Of a DNA stretch of 64,000 nucleotides, positions 32,738 through 41,325 are shown piece after piece. The stretch lies in contig NZ_RCZA01000015.1 of assembly GCF_006438925.1 (NCBI RefSeq), positions 62,001 to 126,000 of the forward strand. The letters run 5' to 3'. Source of the stretch: Pseudomonas mandelii. Its GTDB lineage: Bacteria; Pseudomonadota; Gammaproteobacteria; Pseudomonadales; Pseudomonadaceae. The notes under the pieces were generated by a model. It was not told the DNA's origin and did no database searches. It worked only from the letters and a program-made list of their open reading frames with translations. The number at the start of each line of letters is the position of its first letter. Position 1 is the first letter of the stretch. Made by a program: the position numbers and the translations under genes.

Positions 32738-34684
32738 TCAAGTTCTGAACCGCCGAACCAAACCATCCAGTTCATTCGACAACCCCGCCAGGCTCTGCGA
32801 ATCCAGCCGCGCCGAGTTCGCCAGTTCCGCCACCAACTGCGCATCACCATGAATCTGGCTGATGTGCCGATTGATGTCTTCAGCCACCTGATGCTGTTCT
32901 TCCGCCGCGGTAGCGATCTGGGTGTTCATGTCGCGGATCACGTCCACCGACTCCCGAATCAGCCCGAAGCTGCTGCGTGCTTCACCGATCCGTGTCACCG
33001 ATTGCTGGGACACTTCCAGGCTCGCATGCATTTGCTGAGTCACTTGGCTGGTACGTTTGGCGAGGTTGCCCAGCAAACCGTCGATTTCCGCCGTGGAATC
33101 GGCAGTCCGCTTGGCCAGCGCCCGAACTTCATCGGCCACCACCGCAAACCCACGACCCTGTTCACCGGCCCGCGCCGCTTCAATGGCCGCGTTCAGCGCC
33201 AGCAGGTTGGTCTGTTCGGCAATCGAGCGAATGGTCCCGAGGATTGACTGAATGTCGTTGCTGTCGCGCTCAAGCTGTTGCATCGACTGGGCCGACTGTT
33301 CGATTTCCTGGCTCAAGCGATCAACGCTGGTCACGGCCGCATCAATCTGCTGCTGACCTTCACGCGCCTGACGCTGGCCGCTGTCGGCCGATTCCGCTGC
33401 CTGGCTGCAAGAGCGCGCGACTTCGTTGGCGGTGGCGACCATTTCGTGGAACGCCGTGGAAACCATGTCCACCGCTTCGCGCTGACGCCCGGCGGCTTCG
33501 GCCATGTCGCTGGAGACCTGGGTCGAACTCTTGGAGGTGGCGAGGATCTTGGTCGCTGCGCCGCCAATGCTCTGGATCAGGTTGCGAATCGCCGCCAAAA
33601 ACTGGTTGAACCAACTGGCCAGTTGCGCGGTTTCGTCGCTGCCACGGATTTGCAGGTTCTTGGTCAGGTCGCCTTCGCCTTGGGCAATGCCTTCCAGACC
33701 GCTGGCGACGCTGCGGATCGGTCGCACGATGAGGCTGGCGAAACTGGCGCCAACGATGGCGAAGAACACGGCCAGCACGGCGGCGATGATCGCGATCAAC
33801 CAGGTCAATTGAGTGGCCGAACTCATCACGTCGGTCTGCTTGATCAGGCCGATAAAGGTCCAGCCCAGCTGCTCCGACGGCCAGACGTTGGCCATGTAGC
33901 GTTCGCCGTTCAGCTCGACTTCCACCAGCCCTTTGCCGGCCTTGGCCAGTTGCGCGTAGCCGTCGCCGAGGCTGCTCAATGCCTTGAAGTTATGTTCCGG
34001 TTGCTTCGGATCGACCAGCACAGTGCCGGTGTTTTCCAGCAGCATCAGGTAGCCGGTTTCACCGAGCTTGATCTGTTTGACGATTTCGGTGAGCTGTTTA
34101 AGCGTCACGTCGATGCTGACTACGCCGCCATTGGTGCCCAACTTGTTGTCGATGGTGCGCACGGTACTGACGTACGTCGCGTCATCCTGGGCCCAGTAAT
34201 AGGCCTCAGTGCGCAACGGTTTGCCCGGTTTGGCCTGGGCAGCCTTGTACCAGGGGCGCTGGCGCGGGTCGTAATTGCTCAGCTTGGCATCGTCCGGCCA
34301 GGACACATAACCGCCCGCCGCGGTGCCGAGGATGGCATAGGCGTAGGACGGATGACTGTTACCCAGGTCCTGAAGGAGGCCGAAGACCTTCTTGTCCATC
34401 TCGCCTTGAGGAATGCTCTCGGCATTGGCGCTCATGTAGGTCTTGAGGCTGTCGTCGGAATTCTTGATCAGCGGTTGGGTCGCCAGGTAATCCACGTTCT
34501 GGCTGATGCCGTCAAAGAACAGTTGCATGGCGTTGCTGACCTGACGAATCTCGCGGCCACTGCCGTCGACGAAACTGTCCTTGGCATCACTGCGCAAGTT
34601 CAGCACAACCAGGGTAGCGACCAGCACCACCGGCAAGCAGGCGATGATTGCAAACGCCCAGGTCAACTTCTGTTTGATGTTCAT
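32738..34684 (-). CDS. Methyl-accepting chemotaxis protein with dCache sensor
   Basis: A 648-residue chemoreceptor. It has a membrane helix at about 10-30, a periplasmic double-Cache sensor (about 35-280), a second helix (LTWLIAIIAAVLAVFFAIVGASF), HAMP, then a long signalling coiled coil with the conserved hairpin tip TIRSIAEQTNLLALNAAIEAARAGEQGRGFAVVADEVRALA. The sensor has SNYDPRQRPWYKAA, then a Tyr pair and an Asp, in the arrangement seen in amino-acid-binding dCache receptors (like PctA); this ligand is an inference. ATG 34684 chosen. A probable sigma-28 promoter lies upstream. Confidence 0.9.
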   Translation of the reverse strand: MNIKQKLTWAFAIIACLPVVLVATLVVLNLRSDAKDSFVDGSGREIRQVSNAMQLFFDGISQNVDYLATQPLIKNSDDSLKTYMSANAESIPQGEMDKKVFGLLQDLGNSHPSYAYAILGTAAGGYVSWPDDAKLSNYDPRQRPWYKAAQAKPGKPLRTEAYYWAQDDATYVSTVRTIDNKLGTNGGVVSIDVTLKQLTEIVKQIKLGETGYLMLLENTGTVLVDPKQPEHNFKALSSLGDGYAQLAKAGKGLVEVELNGERYMANVWPSEQLGWTFIGLIKQTDVMSSATQLTWLIAIIAAVLAVFFAIVGASFASLIVRPIRSVASGLEGIAQGEGDLTKNLQIRGSDETAQLASWFNQFLAAIRNLIQSIGGAATKILATSKSSTQVSSDMAEAAGRQREAVDMVSTAFHEMVATANEVARSCSQAAESADSGQRQAREGQQQIDAAVTSVDRLSQEIEQSAQSMQQLERDSNDIQSILGTIRSIAEQTNLLALNAAIEAARAGEQGRGFAVVADEVRALAKRTADSTAEIDGLLGNLAKRTSQVTQQMHASLEVSQQSVTRIGEARSSFGLIRESVDVIRDMNTQIATAAEEQHQVAEDINRHISQIHGDAQLVAELANSARLDSQSLAGLSNELDGLVRRFRT

Positions 34685-35141
34685 CCGCGCTCCAGATTTT
34701 TCTTGTAGGCCCACGCAGTGCAGATGACTCGCGGATTATTGGCAGCCGTAAACGTTTTTTGATCGACCCGGTTCCGTGAGTGCGCCATCGTTGTTGTCGA
34801 AACGATTGTCGGACAAATCACTTTGTCTCTGATGACTTCGGCTGGCCGAGGCGGAAATTGAGGCGGTTTAAGAAAAATCCTACGAAGGGTATGAATCGAG
34901 ATGTCAGCTTCTGTCGCAAATACCCGCTTAGCCCTTCAGCAACAAGTGACGCAGGGTCAGCTATGATCTGTGGCGGCCGATGACGACCGGCGGTTGTTGA
35001 CCGATTAATCCGGCACATTGTGTGCTTGTTGACGGTCACTGAAACGTTCATAGGTCGGCAACCCCTCCCCCGAATGAGTGGATTGCCGTATAACGAATGA
35101 CTTTCGCGTGTTTGGTAATAAAGGACCCCCAATAAAAGCTG
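34685..35141. other. Divergent intergenic region, chemoreceptor and RIO kinase
   Basis: The 457 bases hold a sigma-28-like promoter for the chemoreceptor near the left end. The remaining 370 bases lead into the RIO kinase gene (AAAGGACC 15 bases before its ATG). The codon pattern is poor in all frames, so I call no gene. No repeat seen. Confidence 0.55.
34736..34762 (-). promoter_or_regulatory. Probable sigma-28 (FliA) promoter of the chemoreceptor
   Basis: Read on the minus strand: TCAA, 15 bases, GCCAATAA. Sigma-28 promoters of pseudomonads follow roughly TCAAG..GCCGATAA with the same spacing, so only one base deviates in the -10. It ends about 50 bases before the chemoreceptor ATG, a fitting distance for a flagellar-regulon gene. 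Confidence 0.7.
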
Positions 35142-36035
35142 ATGAAGACTCCAAAACGCATTGAACCCCTGATCGAGGACGGTCTGGTCGACGAGGTGCT
35201 GCGCCCACTCATGAGTGGTAAAGAAGCAGCTGTTTATGTGGTGCGCTGCGGCAACGAGTTACGTTGCGCGAAGGTCTACAAGGAGGCGAATAAACGCAGT
35301 TTCCGTCAGGCGGCCGAGTATCAGGAAGGCCGCAAGGTGCGCAACAGCCGTCAGGCTCGAGCGATGGCCAAGGGCTCCAAGTTCGGCAAGAAAGAAACCG
35401 AAGACGCCTGGCAGAATGCCGAAGTGGCGGCATTGTTCCGTCTGGCCGGTGCTGGCGTCCGGGTTCCTCAGCCTTACGACTTCCTTGAAGGCGTGCTGTT
35501 GATGGAACTGGTGGCCGATGAGTACGGTGATGCCGCGCCGCGTCTGAACGACGTGGTGCTGGAACCGGATCAGGCGCGCGAGTATCACGCGTTCCTGATT
35601 TCGCAGATCGTGCTGATGTTGTGTACCGGTCTGGTGCACGGTGACCTGTCGGAGTTCAACGTACTGCTGACCCCGACCGGCCCGGTGATCATCGACCTGC
35701 CGCAAGCGGTCGACGCGGCGGGCAACAACCACGCGTTCAGCATGCTGGAGCGGGATGTGGGCAACATGGCGTCCTACTTCGGGCGGTTTGCGCCGGAGTT
35801 GAAAAAGACCAAGTACGCCAAGGAAATGTGGGCCCTGTTCGAAGCCGGCACCTTGCACCCGGCCAGCATCTTGACCGGCGAGTTCGATGAGCCGGAAGAG
35901 TTGGCCGACGTTGGCGGGATCATGCGCGAGATCGAGGCGGCACGCCTTGATGAAGAGCGTAAACAAGCGGTGCGCGCGGCAGATGATGCGCCACCGGGCA
36001 AAACCGAAGAGCCGCCTCCGCCTTGGATGCAGTGA
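35142..36035 (+). CDS. RIO-type atypical serine/threonine kinase
   Basis: A 297-residue RIO kinase homologue. The ATP-site part is SGKEAAVYVVRCGNELRCAKVYKEANKRSF, the catalytic loop LVHGDLSEFNVLL (Asp and Asn), and the metal-binding IIDLPQAVD. The linking region EEGRKV-like (YQEGRKVRNSRQARAM) also fits. The last 40 residues are acidic and Pro-rich. Bacterial RIO kinases are poorly characterised; no substrate can be proposed. A strong terminator follows immediately. Confidence 0.88.
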   Translation: MKTPKRIEPLIEDGLVDEVLRPLMSGKEAAVYVVRCGNELRCAKVYKEANKRSFRQAAEYQEGRKVRNSRQARAMAKGSKFGKKETEDAWQNAEVAALFRLAGAGVRVPQPYDFLEGVLLMELVADEYGDAAPRLNDVVLEPDQAREYHAFLISQIVLMLCTGLVHGDLSEFNVLLTPTGPVIIDLPQAVDAAGNNHAFSMLERDVGNMASYFGRFAPELKKTKYAKEMWALFEAGTLHPASILTGEFDEPEELADVGGIMREIEAARLDEERKQAVRAADDAPPGKTEEPPPPWMQ

Positions 36036-36047
36036 TTGGTTAAAAAA

Positions 36048-36071
36048 AACCCGGCGTCGGCCGGGTTTTTT
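36048..36071 (+). terminator. Intrinsic terminator after RIO kinase gene
   Basis: AACCCGGC-GTCG-GCCGGGTT followed by TTTT: an 8-bp GC-rich stem, 4-base loop and T-tract, preceded by an A-run, starting 12 bases after the stop codon. Confidence 0.92.
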
Positions 36072-36088
36072 GTCGAACGCGTAACCCT

Positions 36089-36215
36089 TGTAGGAGCTGC
36101 CGAAGGTTCGGGCCGCGTTCGGACGATCTTTTGATCTTTCTTTTGATCAGTCTGCTGTTCTTCAGTGCCCCTGCCGTCAAAGATCAAAAGATCGCAGCCT
36201 TCGGCAGCTCCTACA
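36089..36215. repeat. Paired REP element, family A, with enlarged centre
   Basis: The left unit is altered (GCCGAAGGTTCGGGCCGCGTTCGGACGATCTTTTGATC), the right unit canonical and inverted, with about 40 bases between. Its last bases (GCTCCTACAGGA) also supply the ribosome-binding site of the next gene. Confidence 0.88.
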
Positions 36216-36224
36216 GGACTGAAT

Positions 36225-37439
36225 GTGAACTCCACCCGCAACGCCCAACTGATCATCACCGCCCGTCTTGTCTCGGACTTTGGCGCCTTCCTCAACATGG
36301 TCGCCCTGGCCACCTACGTCTACCTGCTCAGCAACAGCGCCATGAGCGTCGGGGTCTTTCTGGCCAGCCGCGTGGCGGGTGGGATCTTCGCCAGCCTCAT
36401 CGGCACGACGTTTTATCGTCGCTGGGCCGGGCGCCTGCCGCTGATTGCCTTCGACCTGTTGCGCGCGGGGCTGCTGGGCCTGCTGCTTGTGCTACCTGTA
36501 ACCCAGCAGATGCTGCTGTTACCGGTGATCGCTTTCGGTCTGGGATTCGGCAATTCGATGTTCGCGATCGGCCTCAACAGTCAGTTACCGCACTTGATCG
36601 AAAGCGAACATCTGCTCAAGACCAACGCCTGGATCACCTCGGCGTCGTCGGCAGCCATGGTCGGCGGAAGTCTGGTGTCAGGGCTATTGGTGGCAGCATT
36701 CGGCTTTGAAGCGGTGTTTGCATTGAATGTGGTCACTTATCTGCTGGCCGCGTTGTTCATCTTGCCGCTGCGTTTTTCACACCCTGCGCCCAGTGACGAA
36801 CCCACCCACGAACGTGGTGAATGGGCGGCCCTGCTGCAGGGGCTGCGCAGTACACCGGTGGTGGCGGCGATACTCGTTGTGGCGATGGCTGACACCCTTG
36901 GCAGCGCCGCGCACAACGTGGGTTTTCCGATCATTTCCAGACTGCTGACGCCCGAGTCGGCCAGCACCACGCTTGGCCTGATGCTGGCCGTCTGGGCCAG
37001 CGGCAAACTGATCGGCGCGCGCATCGCCAGCCGGCTGAAAGGCTCGGATAACGTGAACCTGGAGCGGCGATTCTTCTTTGGTGTGTTGCTGATGTCCTGC
37101 GGCTTCATCCTGATGTTTCAGCAGCAAACGCTCTACGGTTTGCTGTTGTTCTCGTTGCCGGCCGGCCTCGGCGACGGTTTCTCGGAAGTCGGCCTGATGT
37201 CGCGCCTGCAACGTGAACCGGACAGCCTGCGCCTGCCGATTTTCAGCTTCCTGACACTGCTGCAAATGACCGGGTTCGGCGTCGGCATGCTGATCGCCGC
37301 GCCGTTCTATTCGTGGTGGGCGCCGGGTGCCGTGGTGCTGTTGTTCCACGGGATTCCCCTCACCACCTTGTTGGTGGTGAAGGGGCTGGCAATCAGGGGC
37401 GAGCGGGTTGTGCGCAACAGCCCGACTCCAGATTCTTGA
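36225..37439 (+). CDS. MFS transporter
   Basis: A 404-residue major facilitator protein with about 12 hydrophobic segments (LVSDFGAFLNMVALATYVYLLSNSAMSVGVFLASRVAGGIFASLIG at the start). It resembles MFS permeases of the enterobactin-exporter/arabinose-efflux group; the substrate is unknown. I start it at GTG 36225: AGGA lies 6 bases upstream, at the REP end. The upstream frame only translates the REP. Its 3' end overlaps the convergent cueR gene by 47 bases, placing it next to the copper module, though a copper role is not shown. Confidence 0.83.
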   Translation: MNSTRNAQLIITARLVSDFGAFLNMVALATYVYLLSNSAMSVGVFLASRVAGGIFASLIGTTFYRRWAGRLPLIAFDLLRAGLLGLLLVLPVTQQMLLLPVIAFGLGFGNSMFAIGLNSQLPHLIESEHLLKTNAWITSASSAAMVGGSLVSGLLVAAFGFEAVFALNVVTYLLAALFILPLRFSHPAPSDEPTHERGEWAALLQGLRSTPVVAAILVVAMADTLGSAAHNVGFPIISRLLTPESASTTLGLMLAVWASGKLIGARIASRLKGSDNVNLERRFFFGVLLMSCGFILMFQQQTLYGLLLFSLPAGLGDGFSEVGLMSRLQREPDSLRLPIFSFLTLLQMTGFGVGMLIAAPFYSWWAPGAVVLLFHGIPLTTLLVVKGLAIRGERVVRNSPTPDS

Positions 37440-37806
37440 GGATCGGGCAGTCGGGGCGGTGATCACCGTGGCAGTGTTCGACCAGGTCCTGCAGGGTGTC
37501 GCGCAGTTGGCCGAGTTCGCGGATTTTCTGGTTCAGTTCGTCGATGTGCTGACGGGCCAGGGCCTTCACGTCGGCGCTGGCTCTTTGGCGGTCCTGCCAG
37601 AGGGTCAGCAGTTTGCCGACCTCTTCCAGTGAGAACCCCAGGTCTCGGGAGCGCTTGATGAACGCCAGGGTATGCAGGTCGTCGTCGCCGTACACCCGAT
37701 AGCCGCTGTCGGTACGATGGGCGGCCTTGAGCAAGCCGATGGATTCGTAATAACGGATCATCTTCGCGCTCAGGCCGCTCTGACGGGCCGCTTGGCCGAT
37801 GTTCAT
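37393..37806 (-). CDS. cueR: Cu(I)-responsive MerR regulator CueR
   Basis: A 137-residue MerR-family activator. The helix-turn-helix start MNIGQAARQSGLSAKMIRYYESIGLL is typical, and the metal loop CHGDHRPDC places C112 and C120 exactly as in E. coli CueR, which senses Cu(I)/Ag(I). The C-terminus has an extra CC. The gene overlaps the copA stop by 4 bases, so it is read from the copA promoter, which CueR itself should activate. The 3' end overlaps the MFS gene. Confidence 0.95.
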   Translation of the reverse strand: MNIGQAARQSGLSAKMIRYYESIGLLKAAHRTDSGYRVYGDDDLHTLAFIKRSRDLGFSLEEVGKLLTLWQDRQRASADVKALARQHIDELNQKIRELGQLRDTLQDLVEHCHGDHRPDCPILKNLESGCCAQPARP

Positions 37807-40196
37807 CGGTTGTCCTCCAGATCCTTGGGTTTCCAGGTTTTCAACAGTAACGCATTGCTCACCACACTGACGCTCGACAACGCCATGGCCGCACCGGCCA
37901 GCACCGGGTTGAGGAAGCCGAACGCTGCCAGCGGAATACCAATCAAGTTGTAGACGAAGGCCCAGAACAGGTTCTGACGAATCTTCGCGTAGGTCTTGCG
38001 GCTGATCTCCAGCGCTGCCGGCACCAGCCGTGGGTCGCCGCGCATCAAGGTGATCCCGGCCGCGTGCATCGCAACGTCGGTGCCACCGCCCATGGCGATG
38101 CCGATGTCGGCGGCGGCCAGGGCAGGGGCGTCGTTGATGCCGTCGCCGACCATCGCTACCACGCCGGTTTTTTTCAGTTCGGCGACGGTGGCGGCTTTAT
38201 CGGCTGGCAGTACTTCGGCGTGGACATCCTTGATGCCCAGCGCCTCGGCAACCACTTTGGCACTGCCGCGATTGTCGCCGGTCAGCAGGTGGCTGCTGAT
38301 GTTGCGTGCGCTGAGTTGTTGCACGGCTTGCAGCGCGCCGGGTTTGAGGGTGTCGCCGAAAGCGAAGAGGCCCAATACTCGCGGCTCGGGGCTTTGCTCG
38401 ATCAGCCAGGACAGGGTCCGGCCTTCGGTCTCCCACGCGGTGGCGGAGGCCGCCCATTCACCTGCGCTCAAGCCGCTCTCTTCCAGGAGACGACGATTGC
38501 CCAACGCCAATCGACGACCGCCGAGAGTGCCCGCGATGCCACGGCCGGTCAGGGACTGGCTGTCGGTAACATCGGCCACGGTCAAACCGCGCTCGGCGCA
38601 AGCGTCCAGCACCGCTTTGGCCAGTGGGTGTTCGCTGCCGCGTTGCAGGGCGCCGGCCATTTGCAGCAGGGCTGCTTCGTCATGGTTGATTGCGCTCAAA
38701 TGGGCGATGCGCGGAGTCCCCGACGTCAGTGTGCCAGTCTTGTCGAAGACCACCGCACTGACTTCATGGGCACGCTCCAACGCTTCGGCGTCCTTGATCA
38801 GAATCCCGTGGCGCGCCGCCACGCCGGTGCCGGCCATGATCGCCGTTGGTGTGGCCAACCCGAGTGCACAAGGGCAGGCGATCACCAATACCGCCACGGC
38901 ATTGATCAGCGCCGTTTCTATCGGCGCGCCGTACAACCACCACCCGATCAAGGTCGCCAACGCAATCAGCAGCACCGTTGGCACGAACACCTGGCTGACT
39001 TTATCCACCAACTTCTGGATCGGTGCCTTCGCCGCTTGAGCATCTTCGACCAGGCGGATGATGCGGGCGAGCACGGTTTCCGCGCCCAAGGCCAGGGTGC
39101 GAACGAGCAATCGGCCTTCGCCGTTGATTGCGCCACCGGTGACCTTGTCGCCGGGTTGTTTGGGCACCGGCAGGCTTTCGCCGCTGATCAACGCTTCGTC
39201 GGCGTGGCTCTGGCCTTCGACCACTTCACCGTCCACCGGGAAGCGTTCACCGGGTTTGACCATGACCAGATCATTGAGGCGTAACGCACTGATGGCGACA
39301 TCCTGTTCGCGGCCGTCGATCACCTGAATCGCCCGCTCCGGACGCAAGGCTTCGAGGGCGCGAATGGCACTGGCGGTCTGGCGTTTGGCGCGGCTTTCCA
39401 GGTATTTGCCCAGCAGCACCAGGGCGATCACCACCGCCGAGGCCTCAAAATACAGGTGCGGCATGCGCCCGGCAGCGGTGGCCCATTCATAGAGACTCAA
39501 GCCATAACCGGCGCTGGTGCCCAACGCGACCAGCAAATCCATGTTGCCGGCACCGGCGCGCACGGCTTTCCAGGCAGCGACATAAAACCGCGCACCGAAG
39601 ATGAATTGCACCGGCGTGGCCAACGCAAATTGCACCCAGGCCGGGAGCATCCAGTGCACGCCGAACGGTTGCAGCAGCATCGGTAGCACCAATGGCAAGG
39701 CGAGGATGATCGCCATGATCAAGGCCCAACGCTCGCGGTGCAGGCGCTGTTGTTGATTGTCGGTCTGCGGGTGTTCTACCTCCCAGACGCTGGCGCTATA
39801 GCCGGCCTTGGTCACAGCCGCGATCAGGGTTTGCGGATCGATCTGGCCGAGCAACTCAAGGTGGGCGCGTTCGTTGGCCAGATTGACGCTGACGCTTTTG
39901 ACCCCCGGCACCTTGGCCAGCGCTCGTTCGACCCGGCCGACGCAGGAGGCGCAGGTCATGCCGTCGATGCTCAATTCCAGGGTCTGCTGCGGCACGCTGT
40001 AACCCGCCTGCTGCACCGCCTCCATCAAGGCCGGCAGGCTGTCGCTGGGCGCTTGAACACGGGCCTGTTCGGTGGCCAGGTTGACGCTGACGGCAGAGGC
40101 GCCGATGACTTTGCTCAAGGCACGCTCGACACGCCCGGCGCAACTGGCGCAGGTCATGCCGGCAATCGGCAGATCGAAAGTGGTGGATTCGGACAT
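37803..40196 (-). CDS. copA: Cu(I)-exporting P1B-type ATPase CopA
   Basis: A 797-residue inner-membrane copper exporter. It has two N-terminal metal-binding domains (GMTCASC with C16/C19 and C82/C85), eight membrane helices, the transport motif ACPCALGLATP, phosphorylation site DKTGTLT, the SEHPLA motif and hinge MVGDGINDAPALAAADIGIAMG. ATG 40196 follows a short leader from a CueR-type promoter. cueR is downstream in the same transcript; copZ is divergent. All catalytic motifs are intact. Confidence 0.97.
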   Translation of the reverse strand: MSESTTFDLPIAGMTCASCAGRVERALSKVIGASAVSVNLATEQARVQAPSDSLPALMEAVQQAGYSVPQQTLELSIDGMTCASCVGRVERALAKVPGVKSVSVNLANERAHLELLGQIDPQTLIAAVTKAGYSASVWEVEHPQTDNQQQRLHRERWALIMAIILALPLVLPMLLQPFGVHWMLPAWVQFALATPVQFIFGARFYVAAWKAVRAGAGNMDLLVALGTSAGYGLSLYEWATAAGRMPHLYFEASAVVIALVLLGKYLESRAKRQTASAIRALEALRPERAIQVIDGREQDVAISALRLNDLVMVKPGERFPVDGEVVEGQSHADEALISGESLPVPKQPGDKVTGGAINGEGRLLVRTLALGAETVLARIIRLVEDAQAAKAPIQKLVDKVSQVFVPTVLLIALATLIGWWLYGAPIETALINAVAVLVIACPCALGLATPTAIMAGTGVAARHGILIKDAEALERAHEVSAVVFDKTGTLTSGTPRIAHLSAINHDEAALLQMAGALQRGSEHPLAKAVLDACAERGLTVADVTDSQSLTGRGIAGTLGGRRLALGNRRLLEESGLSAGEWAASATAWETEGRTLSWLIEQSPEPRVLGLFAFGDTLKPGALQAVQQLSARNISSHLLTGDNRGSAKVVAEALGIKDVHAEVLPADKAATVAELKKTGVVAMVGDGINDAPALAAADIGIAMGGGTDVAMHAAGITLMRGDPRLVPAALEISRKTYAKIRQNLFWAFVYNLIGIPLAAFGFLNPVLAGAAMALSSVSVVSNALLLKTWKPKDLEDNR

Positions 40197-40225
40197 CGGT
40201 CACGCTCCCTGTAGAAGATACCTAC

Positions 40226-40256
40226 AGGATCAACCTTGCCATGCGGGCAAGGTCAA
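40226..40256 (-). promoter_or_regulatory. CueR-controlled promoter of copA-cueR
   Basis: On the minus strand: -35 TTGACC (40256-40251), a 19-base spacer TTGCCCGCATGGCAAGGTT carrying the dyad CCTTGCC..GGCAAGG, and -10 GATCCT (40231-40226). The overlong spacer with a central dyad is the hallmark of MerR-type activation and matches the E. coli copA promoter layout. Confidence 0.9.
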
Positions 40257-40268
40257 GCGCCATGTCTC

Positions 40269-40360
40269 AGATCAAAAGATCGCAGCCTGCGGCAGCTCCT
40301 ACAAGGTTTCGTATCCCCTGTAGGAGCTGTCGAGTGCAACGAGGCTGCGATCTTTTGATC
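40269..40360. repeat. Paired REP element, family A, inverse arrangement
   Basis: The two units point outward: AAAAGATCGCAGCCTGCGGCAGCTCCTACA, a short centre GGTTTCGTATCCCC, then TGTAGGAGCTGTCGAGTGCAACGAGGCTGCGATCTTTTG. It lies between the copA promoter and the end of the secreted-protein gene. Confidence 0.9.
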
Positions 40361-40376
40361 TTTTTTTACCGGCGAC

Positions 40377-40760
40377 TCAATATTCGAGGGCAGCGGGTTT
40401 CAGGTACATCCCTTCCTGCGTCATCGCAATCCGGAACTTCAGCACGTCACCGGCCTTGAGCGTGATGTTCTGCGAACCTGGGGCGAGCATGCCCGGGTTG
40501 CAACCCGGCGCCTGGCCCGGCAGCAGCTTCAGGCGCAAGGACACATTGCCCGGCGGCAGGTTGAACGAGGTGCTTTGTTCCTGGAACAACCGCGCCGACA
40601 GCTGATCGTGAATGTACACGCCGATCTCGCAGGAGGTCGCGACTTCCAGGCGCTCGCGGGAAATGATCAGTACGCCATAGTCCTCCCCAGCAGCATTGAC
40701 CGAGGGCACGGCGGCGAAAAGGCTGAGAAAGCCAAACAGGCTGAGAGCTGACCAGCGCAT
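40377..40760 (-). CDS. Small secreted protein of unknown function
   Basis: A 127-residue protein with a clear Sec signal (MRWSALSLFGFLSLFAAVPSVNA, cleavage near AGEDYG). The mature part is beta-rich (VATSCEIGVYIHDQLSARLF, LPPGNVSLRLKLLPGQAPGC, ITLKAGDVLKFRIAM) with two Cys that could form a disulphide. It is conserved in pseudomonads as I recall, often with an unsupported enzyme name; nothing here suggests an enzyme. It lies between copA and copZ on the copA strand, upstream of the copA promoter, so it is not obviously CueR-controlled. Confidence 0.75.
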   Translation of the reverse strand: MRWSALSLFGFLSLFAAVPSVNAAGEDYGVLIISRERLEVATSCEIGVYIHDQLSARLFQEQSTSFNLPPGNVSLRLKLLPGQAPGCNPGMLAPGSQNITLKAGDVLKFRIAMTQEGMYLKPAALEY

Positions 40761-40847
40761 GGCTGAATCTCCTGATGTCGAGTCATTGATGGACGCAGCT
40801 TGGCCGAGCGCGACGTCGATTGCCAGCCCGGCAGTTCACTTCAGAAC

Positions 40848-40878
40848 TTGACCTTGCCATGGTGGCAAGCTCGAGACT
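40848..40878 (+). promoter_or_regulatory. CueR-type promoter of copZ
   Basis: -35 TTGACC (40848-40853), 19-base spacer TTGCCATGGTGGCAAGCTC with the dyad CTTGCCA..TGGCAAG, and a weak -10 GAGACT (40873-40878). Same architecture as the copA promoter, 30 bases before copZ. Confidence 0.88.
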
Positions 40879-40907
40879 GCACACAACTTCACGAAAGGAG
40901 TCATCCC

Positions 40908-41105
40908 ATGCAAGTGTTCAACGTTCAAGGCATGTCTTGCGGTCACTGCGTCAAAGCCATCACTGAGGCGCTGCAAGCCAAGGATCCTGCGGCCAGCGTG
41001 CGTGTCGATCTGGCTGCGAAAGAAGTCGGTGTCGAGAGTGCGCTGTCGGTGGACCAAGTGATAGCCGTGATTACCGATGAAGGCTACGCCGCAAAACTTG
41101 CCTGA
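40908..41105 (+). CDS. copZ: Copper chaperone CopZ
   Basis: A 65-residue single heavy-metal-associated domain. The metal site is GMSCGHC (C11, C14), and the C-terminal loop has DEGYAAKLA with Tyr where Cu(I) chaperones have it. It should hand Cu(I) to CopA or buffer it in the cytoplasm. ATG 40908 has AAAGGAG. It is transcribed from its own CueR-type promoter, divergent from copA with the secreted-protein gene between. Confidence 0.93.
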   Translation: MQVFNVQGMSCGHCVKAITEALQAKDPAASVRVDLAAKEVGVESALSVDQVIAVITDEGYAAKLA

Positions 41106-41122
41106 GCCCAAACACAATTCCA

Positions 41123-41212
41123 TGTGGGAGCGAGCCTGCTCGCGAAGGCAGAGTGTCAGTCGACATCGATGTTGAATGACACACCGTCTTCGCGAGCAGG
41201 CTCGCTCCCACA
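41123..41212. repeat. Paired REP element, family B
   Basis: TGTGGGAGCGAGCCTGCTCGCGAAG and its inverse around a 40-base centre containing CAGTCGACATCGATGTTGAATGACAC, between copZ and the Bcr-type gene. Confidence 0.92.
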
Positions 41213-41325
41213 AGGAATTGCATTCATTCAGTGGTTTTTAATAGTTAGCGACCTAACGGAATGTTCAAGGCGCCCCTGCGCGGCTAGACTGTCGGCCTGC
41301 CGACTCATGCCCAACTGGATGCCTG

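Noticed and set aside
33278..34708. A 476-codon plus-strand frame over the chemoreceptor
   Set aside because: The minus strand encodes a full chemoreceptor with the conserved signalling tip, so this frame is a shadow.
34818..35132. A 104-codon minus-strand frame upstream of the RIO kinase
   Set aside because: There is no ribosome-binding site, the composition is unlike a protein of this genome, and it would cover the promoter region.
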